From: Drosophila pseudoobscura
Lineage: Eukaryota; Arthropoda; Insecta; Diptera; Drosophilidae
Length of the DNA stretch: 64,000 nucleotides
Direction: 5' to 3'
Assembly (NCBI RefSeq): GCF_009870125.1
Contig: NC_046681.1
Coordinates: 18,799,001-18,863,000, forward strand
The number at the start of each line of letters is the position of its first letter. Within the stretch, counting starts at the first letter, position 1. The translations under genes were made by a program, and so were the position numbers. The notes under the pieces were generated by a model that worked only from the letters and a program-made list of their open reading frames with translations, was not told the origin of the DNA and searched no databases. This document shows positions 62,928-64,000 of the stretch, piece after piece.

Positions 62928-64000
62928 ATGAATGTGGAGAAACTGAAGCGCCTGCAGGCCCAGGTGCGCATAGGTGGAAAGGGCACGCCCCGGCGTAAGA
63001 AGAAGGTCATGCACCAGACAGCGGCCACTGATGACAAGAAGCTGCAGAGCTCGCTGAAGAAGCTCTCTGTGAGCACCATACCCGGCATCGAGGAGGTCAA
63101 CATCATCAAGGACGACCTGACCGTGATTCACTTCAATAATCCCAAGGCCCAGGCTTCCCTCTCGGCCAACACTTTCGCTGTAACGGGCCATGGCGAGAAC
63201 AGGAAGGTTGTGGAGATGCTGCCAGACATTCTCCCGCAACTTGGCCAGGAGACGGTCGTCCAATTGCGTATGTATGCCAATGCCATGTCGAATAATGCCA
63301 AGCCAGAGGCAGCTGCAGCTGCAGGAGAAAAACCCAGCACCGCTGAAGAGGATGATGATGTGCCCATGCTCGTTGAAGACTTTGACGAAGTGGCCAAGGT
63401 TGAAGCTACCAAGCAGGAGGAGCAGGCGAAGAAACCAGCACTAGAGAACAAACCAAAGGACAAAGAGGAGGCCAAGCAACAGCAGCAGCCCAAGAAAGAG
63501 GATCGCAAGAAGCAGGATCAGAAGCAACAGAAACCAGCGGAGGCCCCCAAAGCCAAAGAAAAACAAGACAACAAGAAGACACCAACGAAGGCCCAGCCAC
63601 AGGATAAAGATGTAAAGAAGAAGGAACCACCGGCTAACAAAGAGAAACCCAACAAGAACAAAGCGGAAGCTAAGCCTCAGACAGCAGCTGCTCCTTCGAA
63701 GGATACATCTCAGCCTGTAGAGGACTCAGCTCCAAAACAGGAGCCCCCGAAGCCAATAGTGGAACAGAAAATTGATCAACCAAAGCCAACTGAACCAAAG
63801 ATTGAGCAGCCCAAGCAGACGGAGCAAAAGGTGGAGCGAACGGAGCAAAAAGTTGAAGCCAAACCGGCCACCGCGCCACCACCAAAGCCGACTCCAACAG
63901 AGGCTCCTGCCAAGGCACAGACACCACCCGCTGTCCAAACTTTGGCCCAGATTGTAGCCGCCGAGCCGCCAAAGCAAGTGGACCCTGTAGTCGAAGCAGC
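62928..64000 (+). CDS. nascent polypeptide-associated complex beta (BTF3)-like protein with long charged tail; cut by the window
   Basis: NAC-beta partners NAC-alpha at the ribosome exit tunnel and controls targeting of nascent chains. The ATG at 62928 follows an ATCCAGCAG acceptor, and the frame is open to the right edge (357 complete codons, no stop). Residues 1-120 closely resemble BTF3: a basic ribosome-binding [12 protein letters not shown] motif, then the NAC domain ([34 protein letters not shown]). After an acidic stretch (about 140-155) comes a long Lys/Gln/Glu/Pro/Ala-rich tail far beyond the roughly 165 residues usual for BTF3. This suggests a paralogue of the canonical gene bicaudal rather than bicaudal itself. 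Confidence 0.88.
   Translation, partial: MNVEKLKRLQAQVRIGGKGTPRRKKKVMHQTAATDDKKLQSSLKKLSVSTIPGIEEVNIIKDDLTVIHFNNPKAQASLSANTFAVTGHGENRKVVEMLPDILPQLGQETVVQLRMYANAMSNNAKPEAAAAAGEKPSTAEEDDDVPMLVEDFDEVAKVEATKQEEQAKKPALENKPKDKEEAKQQQQPKKEDRKKQDQKQQKPAEAPKAKEKQDNKKTPTKAQPQDKDVKKKEPPANKEKPNKNKAEAKPQTAAAPSKDTSQPVEDSAPKQEPPKPIVEQKIDQPKPTEPKIEQPKQTEQKVERTEQKVEAKPATAPPPKPTPTEAPAKAQTPPAVQTLAQIVAAEPPKQVDPVVEA

Overview
The window is nuclear DNA from a Drosophila species. Introns are short with fly-type GT..AG borders, promoters carry fly core motifs (Ohler Motif 1, DRE-like, TATA), CA/GA/TA microsatellites are abundant, and most genes can be named against known Drosophila proteins. The right half matches, from memory, the 21C-21E neighbourhood of D. 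melanogaster chromosome 2L (Muller B): Gsc, Pph13, Ptth, cold, Ipk2, Sf3b1, Nle, a pseudouridine glycosidase/kinase, Mis12 and a beta-NAC-like gene. The left end holds crol, which lies at 33A in D. melanogaster, so gene order differs and this is not D. melanogaster. I cannot name the species from sequence alone; an obscura-group fly is a guess.

Layout. 1-5494 (minus): 3' part of the crooked legs coding region, 18 C2H2 zinc fingers over four exons, running off the left edge, with a probable 5'UTR exon to about 5909. 5910-12690: non-coding DNA rich in microsatellites, with a decayed Tc1-like MITE at 8241-8538. 12691-21881: a direct tandem duplication of a roughly 4.6 kb unit. Each copy holds an unrecognised plus-strand gene (interrupted identically in both copies) convergent with a small conserved-looking minus-strand gene. 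21882-28995: non-coding upstream DNA of goosecoid. 28996-40546 (plus): Gsc in three exons, with a 9.55 kb intron splitting the homeodomain. 41032-46447: mostly non-coding, with minus-strand open frames that may be a gene relic.

46448-64000 is compact: Pph13 (-), Ptth (+), cold (-), Ipk2 (+), Sf3b1 (-), Nle (+), pseudouridine glycosidase/kinase (-), Mis12 (+), beta-NAC-like (+, cut by the right edge). Neighbours mostly alternate strand, giving tight convergent ends (82 bp between Nle and the glycosidase gene) and short divergent promoters with DRE-like or Motif 1 elements. The genes do not form one pathway. They mix developmental regulators (crol, Gsc, Pph13), a neuroendocrine hormone (Ptth), a septate-junction Ly6 protein (cold) and housekeeping functions (splicing, ribosome assembly, inositol phosphate and pseudouridine metabolism, kinetochore, nascent-chain handling).

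The least explained part is the tandem duplication with its unidentified, interrupted gene.
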